Below, piece by piece: positions 1-6,038 of a stretch of DNA of 9,854 bases (positions are counted from its first letter, which is position 1; the number at the start of each line of letters is the position of its first letter). The notes beneath the pieces were generated by a model, which was not told the origin of the DNA, ran no database searches, and was given only the letters and a program-made list of their open reading frames with translations. Source of the DNA: Thermoflexibacter sp. (GTDB lineage Bacteria; Bacteroidota; Bacteroidia; Cytophagales; Thermoflexibacteraceae); contig JALOMS010000127.1 of NCBI GenBank assembly GCA_025455345.1, positions 1 through 9,854 on the forward strand, written 5' to 3'. Made by a program: the position numbers and the translations under genes.

Positions 1-164
1 GTAACTTCAAAGCCATTTTCTGCCAGAAGGTGAGCGGCATACATTCCCGCTACTCCCGCACCTACGATAAGCACACTACCGTGATGTGGTGTAGGTTTGT
101 ATTGATTTTGAGTATCTTCTATTGCCAAGCCCCTGCTACGGGTATCAGATATTCGCACTGCCAT
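1..164 (-). CDS. FAD/NAD(P)-binding oxidoreductase, N-terminal part only
   Basis: The window cuts this gene after 54 codons, so only the N-terminus is visible. Residues about 31-54 form a classic Rossmann dinucleotide-binding motif: a hydrophobic strand, then GAGVAG (GxGxxG), then a helix and a second strand ending FEV. This fits the N-terminus of flavin-dependent amine oxidases, phytoene-desaturase-like enzymes and related FAD oxidoreductases. A polar stretch of about 30 residues precedes the motif and there is no signal peptide, so the protein is probably cytoplasmic. The ATG at 164 is the first in-frame start and lies about 45 bases after a terminator hairpin, so the gene should have its own promoter in that gap, although I cannot point to one. 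The fold is clear; the substrate cannot be told from this fragment. Confidence 0.8.
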   Translation of the reverse strand, partial: MAVRISDTRSRGLAIEDTQNQYKPTPHHGSVLIVGAGVAGMYAAHLLAENGFEV

Positions 165-190
165 AAGTAATATGTATAGTTTTATTTTTA

Positions 191-237
191 GCAAGATAAA
201 AATAAAAAATGAGTTGCAAGAAACTCTTACAACTCAT
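191..237 (-). terminator. Rho-independent terminator after the 39-residue ORF
   Basis: Arms 209-221 and 225-237 pair over 13 positions on the minus strand with one G-T wobble and a 3-base loop. The core is ATGAGTTG opposite CAACTCAT. The minus-strand transcript continues into a T-rich run (TTTTTATTTTTATC, 208-195). On the plus strand the hairpin is preceded by A's and not followed by T's, so it works only for minus-strand transcription. It begins 30 bases after the stop of the small ORF at 268-387. Because it also lies just upstream of the oxidoreductase start at 164, an attenuator role is a weaker alternative. Confidence 0.75.
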
Positions 238-267
238 CAAATAAATTTAACAATTTTGTATCTTGTT

Positions 268-387
268 TTAGCGAATACCTAATATGGATTTGTTTCTCAA
301 AGAGAAAATATATTTGACGAGGTAAACCAAAAGATTCCACACAAAAGCTACACACACAAGAGATATTCTAATAAGTAAAGTTTTCAT
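268..387 (-). CDS. Small membrane protein, 39 residues, unknown function
   Basis: This ORF is ATG to TAA, 40 codons. The protein starts MKTLLIRISL, continues with a hydrophobic helix over about residues 4-29 (rich in L, V, F, I, W and Y), and ends in a short basic tail (KYIFSLRNKS then ILGIR). This is the pattern of a single-pass membrane microprotein. Support for a real gene comes from a terminator placed correctly 30 bases after the stop, and from the lack of any competing gene in the region. No Shine-Dalgarno or TAnnTTTG promoter is visible, but most genes here also lack the former. It might be a stand-alone small membrane protein, a toxin-like hydrophobic peptide, or a leader peptide of the oxidoreductase gene downstream. 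I do not recognise the family. Confidence 0.5.
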   Translation of the reverse strand: MKTLLIRISLVCVAFVWNLLVYLVKYIFSLRNKSILGIR

Positions 388-757
388 GATTAGTAGTAAG
401 TTTTTATAATTAATGACATTAATAGTTACGGTTTTATCTTCTTTTGGGTTGCAGAATTGGTAGAAAAATTAAAAAAATAATACATCTGGCATAAATTCGC
501 TTAAAAATTAGGGAAGACGAGAGAAATATTGCTGTATTGCGAGCTTTGCAAATTGTGAGCAACACATTGCAAGGAAGTTTTAGCATTACTTATTTGACAG
601 AATCAAGTTTTTAAAATCAAAAATAAATAAACATAAACTTCATTATTTGTAAAAAAAATTGAAATATTGGCTTTTATTTTAAAACTAAGTACATCTAATC
701 AATTGATTATTATTAGTTTAGTGTAATTCTATAAACAAGCATAAATTTTTCTTCATT
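388..757. other. 370-base region without a convincing gene
   Basis: The stretch 388-757 lies between the divergent 39-residue ORF and the aquaglyceroporin gene, so it should carry both promoters. Part of it (434-614) is less AT-rich and open on both strands. A minus-strand ORF of 50 codons runs ATG 586 to stop 434 and ends in a hydrophobic segment plus KRR. A plus-strand stretch of 39 codons (495-614) lacks an ATG and reads like a helical protein end (DERNIAVLRALQIVSN). Neither is convincing, and one could be a gene relic. A 14-bp palindrome lies at 696-709. I see no tRNA or other RNA gene. Confidence 0.5.
696..709. promoter_or_regulatory. 14-bp palindrome upstream of the aquaglyceroporin gene
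   Basis: TAATCAATTGATTA is a perfect palindrome ending 48 bases before the start codon at 758. Just downstream, TAGTTTAG (713-720) is one base away from the Bacteroidota -7 consensus TAnnTTTG. The placement would suit an operator for a dimeric regulator, but a 14-bp A/T-rich palindrome can arise by chance and no -33 box is clear. Confidence 0.25.
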
Positions 758-1462
758 ATGACATCATTTTTAGCAGAAATTATTGGTACTATGCTACTTA
801 TTATCTTGGGAGATGGGGTAGTAGGTGGTGTGGTACTCAAAGAAACCAAGTCCAACAATTCAGGTTGGATAGTCATTACCTTTGGTTGGGGACTTGCCGT
901 TGCTATTGCCGCTTATAGTGTAGGCAAATATAGCGGAGCGCATCTGAATCCTGCGCTTACTTTGGCTTTGGCGACTATTGGGAAGTTTGATTGGGCAAAT
1001 GTCCCTACTTATATTGCCGCACAATTCATTGGTGGTTTTATTGGGGCAGTCATTGTATATTTGCATTATCTTCCTCACTGGGAGCGCACAGAAGACAAAG
1101 ATGCCAAATTAAGCGTATTCTGTTGTATGCCTGCGATTAGGAATCCTATCGCTAATTTCATTAGTGAGGTTATAGGTACTTTTGTATTGGTTTTAGGTAT
1201 TTTAGCCATCGGAGCCAATGAGTTTGCCCAAGGGCTTAATCCCTTAATTGTAGGCTTTTTAGTAATAAGTATTGGCTTGTCTTTGGGCGGTACAACGGGC
1301 TATGCGATTAACCCTGCGAGAGATTTGGCTCCCCGCATTGCTCATTTTTTGTTACCTATCCCCAACAAGAGAGATTCGGATTGGGGGTATGCTTGGATTC
1401 CCGTAGTAGCTCCTATGGTTGGGGGCTTGTTAGGAGCGGTTATCTATCAATCATTATTTTGA
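758..1462 (+). CDS. glpF: Aquaglyceroporin (GlpF-type MIP channel)
   Basis: This MIP-family channel of the inner membrane allows glycerol and similar small polyols, and probably water, to diffuse in. Its 234 residues are slightly fewer than in E. coli GlpF. Both half-helix signatures are present: NPA at 64-66 in SGAHLNPA and NPARD at 185-189. The Asp after the second NPAR is the usual mark of glycerol facilitators as opposed to strict aquaporins. By alignment to GlpF from memory, the selectivity filter is W44, G173, Y182 and R188, so the GlpF Phe200 position is Tyr. Six hydrophobic segments are evident. The start MTSFLAEIIGT places the first helix correctly; no Shine-Dalgarno is seen. No glycerol kinase or glycerol-3-phosphate dehydrogenase lies nearby, so the gene symbol rests on sequence type only. 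Confidence 0.9.
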   Translation: MTSFLAEIIGTMLLIILGDGVVGGVVLKETKSNNSGWIVITFGWGLAVAIAAYSVGKYSGAHLNPALTLALATIGKFDWANVPTYIAAQFIGGFIGAVIVYLHYLPHWERTEDKDAKLSVFCCMPAIRNPIANFISEVIGTFVLVLGILAIGANEFAQGLNPLIVGFLVISIGLSLGGTTGYAINPARDLAPRIAHFLLPIPNKRDSDWGYAWIPVVAPMVGGLLGAVIYQSLF

Positions 1463-2632
1463 TTTGTTCCAATAGATGATGAGATTGTTGGTTGCTCGTC
1501 CTGCGGCTATAATGTCTAATTTCCCATCATCATCTAAATCAGCTAATTGCAAATCTTCACAGGCAATCTTGTTGTCATCTATGACATGGGATTGCCAATT
1601 TTTTCCGTCTTTGTTAGGTACAAAAAGTTTGATGCCCACCTTATTTTCGCTGTTAGGATTACGCCAACCTGCTACGATTTGGTCATATCCCAATCCTAAT
1701 AAATCTCCACAAGCAAGCGCATGACCTTGATTAAAATCCTTGAACAGACTTTGCCTTTCTTTCTGATTATCAAAAGCATAAACACTTAATTCATTGCCGT
1801 GCATGGGTTCTATGCCTGTAATAAATCTTTTTTTCCCTGTCCAATACCCTAAGCGAACCTCTCCAAATCCATAAGACTCAACTTGCCAGCCTTCGTTTTT
1901 CCATTTACCATTTTTGCAAGTAATCTTCTTTATGCCTTCTTTTCCACCAAGCAAAATGAGCGTTTCCTTCTTGGATTCTATCACTTCAAAGTTATGCGTA
2001 GCATGAAGACTCTCATCTATAAGCGTGTATTTCCAAGCGTCTGTTGCAGGATTATTAGGGACTTGGTAAGCCAATACTTTTGCCCCTGCTTCTTTTGCTG
2101 TCGCATCGCGCATGGTAGGCGGGGCATTGACCGTATTGTTCCTTCCATGAAGCGGTACTACGACGAGGGCAAATTGGTTTTTAGAAGTTTTTACCCATCT
2201 CATGCGGTGGGTAGTAGGCTCATGGTGCAAGCGAATAGGAGTCCATTTTTGGGTCGTAATATCTTGTGGGCGAATGAGGTAAAATACACTGCCTGATTTT
2301 TGGTCATCTTTGGTTTCCGAAGGATTCCACTGCGCGCCTACGGCAATTTCTACTTTTCCGTCCCCATCTATGTCTCTTGCCGCAATACATACATTGTCAA
2401 ACTCTGTCAGATTTTCAGCAATGATAAATTTTTTCCAATCCCCATTCCTATACCAAACAAATTGTTTTTTGTCTGCTAAAATCACATCTGCTTTTTTATC
2501 TCCATCTACATCTCCTATTGCCAACCCATAACCAATAGCTACTTGATTGTCAATAGTTTGTGCTTCAAATTCTTGTGCATACATCTTTGTCAGGACTAAC
2601 AGCAGTCCGTATGCAATCAGTATTGCTTTCAT
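1454..2632 (-). CDS. Exported VCBS/FG-GAP repeat protein
   Basis: This 392-residue protein has a signal peptide (MKAILIAYGLLLVLTKMYAQ, cleavage near residue 20). Its repeats carry calcium-binding loops of the FG-GAP/VCBS type: DVDGDKKAD at 41-49, DIDGDGKVE at 87-95 and DLDDDGKLD at 365-373. A degenerate copy lies near 310 (CGDLLGLGYDQIVAGW). The pattern suggests a seven-bladed beta-propeller closed by N- and C-terminal strands, located in the periplasm or at the cell surface. Such proteins often bind carbohydrate or protein ligands; nothing here shows an enzymatic site. Its stop overlaps the convergent aquaglyceroporin gene by 9 bases. It begins only 24 bases after the Rep-like gene upstream and has no promoter of its own that I can see, so co-transcription is likely. 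The molecular role is unknown. Confidence 0.8.
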   Translation of the reverse strand: MKAILIAYGLLLVLTKMYAQEFEAQTIDNQVAIGYGLAIGDVDGDKKADVILADKKQFVWYRNGDWKKFIIAENLTEFDNVCIAARDIDGDGKVEIAVGAQWNPSETKDDQKSGSVFYLIRPQDITTQKWTPIRLHHEPTTHRMRWVKTSKNQFALVVVPLHGRNNTVNAPPTMRDATAKEAGAKVLAYQVPNNPATDAWKYTLIDESLHATHNFEVIESKKETLILLGGKEGIKKITCKNGKWKNEGWQVESYGFGEVRLGYWTGKKRFITGIEPMHGNELSVYAFDNQKERQSLFKDFNQGHALACGDLLGLGYDQIVAGWRNPNSENKVGIKLFVPNKDGKNWQSHVIDDNKIACEDLQLADLDDDGKLDIIAAGRATNNLIIYWNKSK

Positions 2633-2656
2633 ATTTGTATTAGAGAAAAGATAAAA

Positions 2657-3727
2657 CTATGCAATGCACGCAATCAGTTCGTTCAAATCTGCCACATTTT
2701 GCGTTTGGGACATATCTATGGGCTTTTGGTAAATAGATTCATATACTTCTGCAAAAATTTCTTTTTTTACTTCTATATCATAATCATTGTTACCAAGCCA
2801 TTGCTGGAAAAGATTAGGGTATTGCTTTTCATATTTATACAAGTAAAAATCTTGTAACTTGTTGAAAAGCTGATTTTTAAACATTTCCTTTTTAGGAGAT
2901 AATTTGTGAAATTCCTTAAAATTAATGCGGATAGAGTACGCATGACTCTGACCTGTGGCTTTGTAAAATTCAAAATCAAAATTCAATGAGGTACGTTCTT
3001 GTATTTCTCGCAAAGCCTTCTGCAAGTGTCTTTTCTTCTCGCGATTATTCTCGTAGTGAATATCAGCAATCTTGCAGAGGTGGTCAAAATAAGGAGTAAT
3101 TTCCTCTTTTTTGTACATTGCTACGTGTTGTAACATGGAGAGATACATAAACAAGCTCTTATTCCTCTGCGTACCTGCGGCGATATAGTCTTCCAAAAAT
3201 ACAGTAGAATAATAGCTTAACAAATTGGAAATAAACTCTTTACTTAGCTTCAGTTCGTAATATCTTTTCTGGGGACGGCGAGAGTCATACAATACACGAG
3301 CATCTACCAACACAGGAATACTGGAAATACCTTCCATATTCATACCTGGGACTTTAGCCTTGTAAGTAAAGACGATATTTTCCCTAATCATTCGAAAGAT
3401 GGTATATTCTAACTGCGAACTCCACTCGTATCCATTGATGTTTGGTTTGTGTTTTCTGGTTTCTGCTACTGGATGGCGTTTGCTCAAATTAGACTTTTTG
3501 TAGCCCATTACCTTGCAAAAATCAGTAAGCGAAACCCTATTGAACCCAAATAAATTGTGTGTGTAATTATAACAAATATAAACAATTAAGTCCCGCACTA
3601 AACCCGCATCAGTTCCATAATGCTCATTAATATCTGCCGCATTGAGGATAATATTTCTCTCTACTCTCACAGGAGAAAGCGTAGTGAGCAGGGTAGTATT
3701 TTGGGCATTTATATTATTTGTTATCAT
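2657..3727 (-). CDS. Rep_3-like replication initiator homologue
   Basis: This 356-residue protein resembles plasmid initiators of the Rep_3 (RepA/RepB) class, which carry two winged-helix domains that bind origin iterons. The first domain (about residues 40-150) includes a helix-turn-helix-like segment VSLTDFCKVMGYKKSNLSK at 65-83. The second (about 155-272) shows the family layout: a tyrosine-rich strand (RYYELKLSKEF), a helix with SLFMYLSML, then KKRHLQKALREIQERTSLNF and a closing strand (YSIRINF at 264-270). A further C-terminal region of some 85 residues follows. No iterons, partition genes or toxin genes are visible, so this is probably a chromosomal relative or a domesticated plasmid gene, perhaps acting as a DNA-binding regulator. 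The family call rests on pattern recognition and is moderately sure. It has a textbook promoter at 3780-3810. Confidence 0.65.
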   Translation of the reverse strand: MITNNINAQNTTLLTTLSPVRVERNIILNAADINEHYGTDAGLVRDLIVYICYNYTHNLFGFNRVSLTDFCKVMGYKKSNLSKRHPVAETRKHKPNINGYEWSSQLEYTIFRMIRENIVFTYKAKVPGMNMEGISSIPVLVDARVLYDSRRPQKRYYELKLSKEFISNLLSYYSTVFLEDYIAAGTQRNKSLFMYLSMLQHVAMYKKEEITPYFDHLCKIADIHYENNREKKRHLQKALREIQERTSLNFDFEFYKATGQSHAYSIRINFKEFHKLSPKKEMFKNQLFNKLQDFYLYKYEKQYPNLFQQWLGNNDYDIEVKKEIFAEVYESIYQKPIDMSQTQNVADLNELIACIA

Positions 3728-3779
3728 ATTTTTTCTATTTTAGCAAGGCAAACACAAATTATCAAGGTATATTGAATTA

Positions 3780-3810
3780 CAAAGTTAAAATTATTCAAAA
3801 TATTTCCAAA
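3780..3810 (-). promoter_or_regulatory. Bacteroidota-type promoter of the Rep-like gene
   Basis: On the minus strand the sequence reads TTTG (3810-3807), 19 bases, then TAACTTTG (3787-3780). This matches the Bacteroidota consensus TTTG-N19-TAnnTTTG exactly. Transcription should start a few bases beyond 3780, leaving an untranslated leader of roughly 45-50 bases before the ATG at 3727. The promoter lies in the gap between this gene and the divergent lipoprotein gene at 3847. Confidence 0.75.
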
Positions 3811-3846
3811 AAACTTAGTAAAAAAAAATCTTTTTTCTTTAAAACT

Positions 3847-4518
3847 ATGCGAAATTATTATTTTATTTTGTTTATCATATTTCTATTTGCCTGTAAATCA
3901 GAAGAAAATCAATCTGAGAACCAAAGCATACAAGCAAATAAGGAAAGTGTTGTAGATTCTACATTTTTGTGTGTACCGTGTAAGTCAGTAGGGAAAATTA
4001 CATCGGCAACTTCAGAAGCAGACCTCGTAAAATGGTTTGGGCGCGAAAATGTTATCACAGAAAAGCAACAATATGACGGTGGCGAATACGTGCTTACTAC
4101 TATTTTTAGAGGTACAACCAAAGAGCTTGGGATTACTTGGCAAAATGAGGAAAAATTGATAGGTGTAAGTACCTGCTCGGTAGATACTTCTGCCACGCAA
4201 TGGGAACTTCCTTTGGGCATCAAACCCTCGACTCCTCTGTCCAAACTCGTGGAACTCAATGGAAAACATTTCTCTTTCAGTGGCTTTGGTTGGGATTATG
4301 GTGGAGGTATCATGGGTTTTGAAGGTGGCAAGTTAGCACAGTATGCACAATGCTATGGGATTACTTTGGTGGAGGATTATGAGGCTTATCCCAAACTGAA
4401 TGAGCAGGAAACTGGGCAAGTAGTAGGGGACATCAAAGTAGATAGCGACAACAAGGTCTTGGAAAAATTGAATGTGAAAGTGAGTAAAGTGAGTATTTTT
4501 TTCAACCCGCCCAATTAA
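3847..4518 (+). CDS. Conserved lipoprotein of unknown function
   Basis: The 223-residue product starts MRNYYFILFIIFLFAC, a type II signal with the lipobox LFAC and lipidated Cys at residue 16. An Asn/Gln/Ser/Glu-rich linker follows, then a globular domain from about residue 40. I recognise its pattern from uncharacterised bacterial lipoproteins: DLVKWFGRENV (59-69), LGITWQNEEK (94-103), a Trp before LGIKPSTPLSKLVELNGK (123-140), and the strongly conserved-looking SGFGWDYGGGIMGFEGGK (145-162). The function is not known. The frame is open upstream to 3718, but that stretch has no signal-like start and runs over the promoter of the divergent gene, so the ATG at 3847, which begins the signal peptide, is chosen. 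The protein is expected on an outer- or inner-membrane leaflet facing the periplasm. Confidence 0.85.
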   Translation: MRNYYFILFIIFLFACKSEENQSENQSIQANKESVVDSTFLCVPCKSVGKITSATSEADLVKWFGRENVITEKQQYDGGEYVLTTIFRGTTKELGITWQNEEKLIGVSTCSVDTSATQWELPLGIKPSTPLSKLVELNGKHFSFSGFGWDYGGGIMGFEGGKLAQYAQCYGITLVEDYEAYPKLNEQETGQVVGDIKVDSDNKVLEKLNVKVSKVSIFFNPPN

Positions 4519-4638
4519 TCGATATTTTATATTTTTATTTGTTAATTTATTGCATGATATTTGGAACATGGATTTTATATACAAAGATATTACCTAAGCC
4601 TGACCTAATCAAATAGTTCTTCCACTCACTTACTATCC

Positions 4639-4646
4639 TATATTTG
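4639..4646 (+). promoter_or_regulatory. -7 promoter box of the small exported protein gene
   Basis: TATATTTG matches the Bacteroidota -7 element TAnnTTTG, 41 bases before the start codon at 4688. No TTTG stands 19-21 bases upstream, so the -33 part is poor, but the position gives a normal leader length. Confidence 0.45.
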
Positions 4647-4687
4647 ATTAAATTTTTTTTATTATCACTTCAAAATCTAACAAAAAC

Positions 4688-5164
4688 ATGAAAAAACCAA
4701 TTGTTATTGCCTTCGTTGCTATCATCATGCTTATTGCCAATCAAGGCTTTGCCCAAGATTTAACTACTTGGACATGGGATACTTATAAAATGCAATTTGA
4801 TGTCCCTTCAAATTTCAAAGTAATTAAAAACAACGCCAATGTTTTTGAGGCTTCTAATGGTAATATTACTTTAAGTATCTATCCGCGCAAAGGACAGAAT
4901 CTCACCTACGGGAAAATGCAAAATGCCATCATTAGCTGGGCAAACCAAAACGGGCTTACCTCAGATACTGGGGCAGAATACTTAGAAAATTTGAACGGTT
5001 ATTGGGGTTGTTACATAGACGGCTCCGCAAAGGGCTTTCCTACTTCGGCTCTATTGCTGATTGACCCTGATTACACAGACATTAGTTTGTACGTATGGAT
5101 TTCTTATAGAGAAGGTTACGAAGATACAGCCGTAGCTATGCTCAAAAGTTTTACACTCCAATAA
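4688..5164 (+). CDS. Small exported protein of unknown function
   Basis: The product has 158 residues and a clear Sec signal (MKKPIVIAFVAIIMLIANQGFAQ, cleavage near residue 22). The mature part begins DLTTWTWDTYKMQFDVPSNF and then alternates short strands and turns: ITLSIYPRK, a helix GKMQNAIISWANQNG, a central YWGCYIDG, and YTDISLYVWISYREG, ending in a helix EDTAVAMLKSF. This order (strand, VPxxF turn, helix, strands, C-terminal helix) recalls small PsbP/Mog1-like periplasmic domains, but that is an inference from layout alone. There is no lipobox and no catalytic motif. It follows the lipoprotein gene on the same strand after 169 bases, has its own -7 box, and a hairpin lies just after its stop. 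Confidence 0.75.
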   Translation: MKKPIVIAFVAIIMLIANQGFAQDLTTWTWDTYKMQFDVPSNFKVIKNNANVFEASNGNITLSIYPRKGQNLTYGKMQNAIISWANQNGLTSDTGAEYLENLNGYWGCYIDGSAKGFPTSALLLIDPDYTDISLYVWISYREGYEDTAVAMLKSFTLQ

Positions 5165-5176
5165 ATCTTGCTATGT

Positions 5177-5210
5177 AGCTTTACCAATGCTTTTAAGGCT
5201 TGGTAAGGCT
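5177..5210 (+). terminator. Hairpin after the small exported protein gene
   Basis: AGCTTTACCAA (5177-5187) pairs with TTGGTAAGGCT (5200-5210). An inner GCTT pairs with AGGC after one bulged T at 5188. The hairpin starts 12 bases after the stop at 5164. No U-tract follows (TCCCATTC), so it may mark or protect the transcript 3' end and may not terminate transcription by itself. Confidence 0.4.
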
Positions 5211-5311
5211 TCCCATTCATCTAAAAGTTTGTATTTAAGTAATCAAGTAAAAATTATCATGTATTTCAGAACAAAGAGAAAACCACTCTTTGGGATTTAC
5301 TAAATGAAATT

Positions 5312-5385
5312 TCGAATACTGAATTATGAATTTTGAATTTCGAAATTTATAATTCAACATTCATAATTCAGCGTTCGGTATTCGA
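5312..5385. repeat. Long imperfect inverted repeat (REP/MITE-like)
   Basis: Arms 5319-5339 and 5351-5371 are 21 bases each with a single mismatch, around an 11-base loop. The arm starts CTGAATTATGAAT. Beyond a bulge on the right side, TCGAATAC (5312-5319) pairs with GTATTCGA (5378-5385), extending the structure. It sits between convergent genes and lacks a T-run on either side, so it looks more like a dispersed palindromic element than a terminator. Other copies in the genome would settle this. Confidence 0.6.
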
Positions 5386-5470
5386 TATTAAAAAAAACAC
5401 GCAAAGAAAAAGAAATAGAGATTTTATAACCTAACAACTTTTACTCAACTACTTAACTATTCAAAAGTGC

Positions 5471-5956
5471 TTAGTCTAACTTCAAATCTCCTTCAAACTC
5501 TCTGGCAAAAGTAATAAAATCTGTATTGGGTGGTGCAATATCTTGTTGTCGAAGCAAGACTGCATATTGTGCGCGATGATAAGTAGCGTGATTTACACAT
5601 TGGATAATAATATCAGAAACGATATTTTCATAGTGAATTTTTAAAAAATTTTCATACGCCATCACTCTGTCAAATTCCTGTTGGTCTGCTCCTTGCAAAT
5701 ACTCCAGCCAGTTTTTTGTGTTTTCTATGGCTAATTCTTCTAAGGTATCCCAAGGAAGGATTTGCCAAATATGGATACTTAAATCTGGATTGCCTTGGAT
5801 ACGAGTAAGCCATAACTTTTGAGCGGTAAGTACATGGCTTACTAACAAATGTATTCTTTCTGGTATTTTCTCAATAGGGATAGTTCTGAGAAAATCAAAA
5901 TATCTAAAATTTGCCCAATGATTGTAGGTATAAAGGCGTATAAAGTGTTCTTTCAT
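5471..5956 (-). CDS. DinB-fold putative metal-dependent protein
   Basis: This 161-residue protein belongs by pattern to the DinB/YfiT four-helix-bundle superfamily. Members bind a divalent metal through three histidines and include thiol-transferases and many proteins of unknown role. The expected histidines are present: H41 in LLVSHVLTAQKLWL, and H123 and H127 in VNHATYHRAQ. The N-terminus (LYTYNHWANFRYF) and the end (PPNTDFITFAREF) also match the family, and the length is typical. There is no signal peptide, so it is cytoplasmic. The substrate cannot be inferred; damage induction is historical for the family name and not shown here. It lies 82 bases after the MFS gene and has its own promoter, which is flanked by an inverted repeat. 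Confidence 0.85.
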   Translation of the reverse strand: MKEHFIRLYTYNHWANFRYFDFLRTIPIEKIPERIHLLVSHVLTAQKLWLTRIQGNPDLSIHIWQILPWDTLEELAIENTKNWLEYLQGADQQEFDRVMAYENFLKIHYENIVSDIIIQCVNHATYHRAQYAVLLRQQDIAPPNTDFITFAREFEGDLKLD

Positions 5957-5961
5957 CTTTG

Positions 5962-6027
5962 TTGAGGCTTATATTTGAACGGACAAAGGTAGAAAAAACT
6001 TAGTGTATAAACAACAATAAGCCTCAA
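5962..6027. repeat. Perfect 11-bp inverted repeat bracketing a promoter
   Basis: TTGAGGCTTAT (5962-5972) and ATAAGCCTCAA (6017-6027) are perfect inverted copies, 44 bases apart. The DinB gene's -7 and -33 boxes fall between them. It could be a hairpin of the MFS transcript end, a two-site operator, or the ends of a very short invertible promoter. Confidence 0.5.
5984..6015 (-). promoter_or_regulatory. Promoter of the DinB-fold gene
   Basis: On the minus strand TACCTTTG (5991-5984) matches the -7 box TAnnTTTG. GTTG (6015-6012) stands 20 bases upstream as a -33 TTG element. The expected leader before the ATG at 5956 is about 20 bases. Confidence 0.6.
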
Positions 6028-6038
6028 TTTTTTCTCAA

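Larger units (their letters stand above)
5165..5470. other. 306-base intergenic region with several hairpins
   Basis: This gap separates two convergent genes. It holds a hairpin right after the plus-strand gene (5177-5210), a short perfect hairpin CAAAGAG/CTCTTTG (5272-5278 with 5286-5292, 7-base loop), and a long imperfect inverted repeat (5312-5385). The rest (5386-5470) is plain AT-rich sequence. I see no small gene here. Confidence 0.6.

Noticed and set aside
445..505. tRNA-like D-arm text (GCAGAATTGGTAGAA)
   Set aside because: No acceptor stem, anticodon stem or T-arm can be folded around it.
1883..2296. 137-codon plus-strand ORF inside the VCBS gene
   Set aside because: Its translation is Cys/Phe/Arg-rich without domain-like structure and it lies wholly antisense to a well-supported gene.
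3718..3846. Longer N-terminus for the lipoprotein starting at 3718
   Set aside because: That extension is lysine-rich, overlaps the divergent promoter at 3780-3810, and would bury the lipobox signal that starts at 3847.
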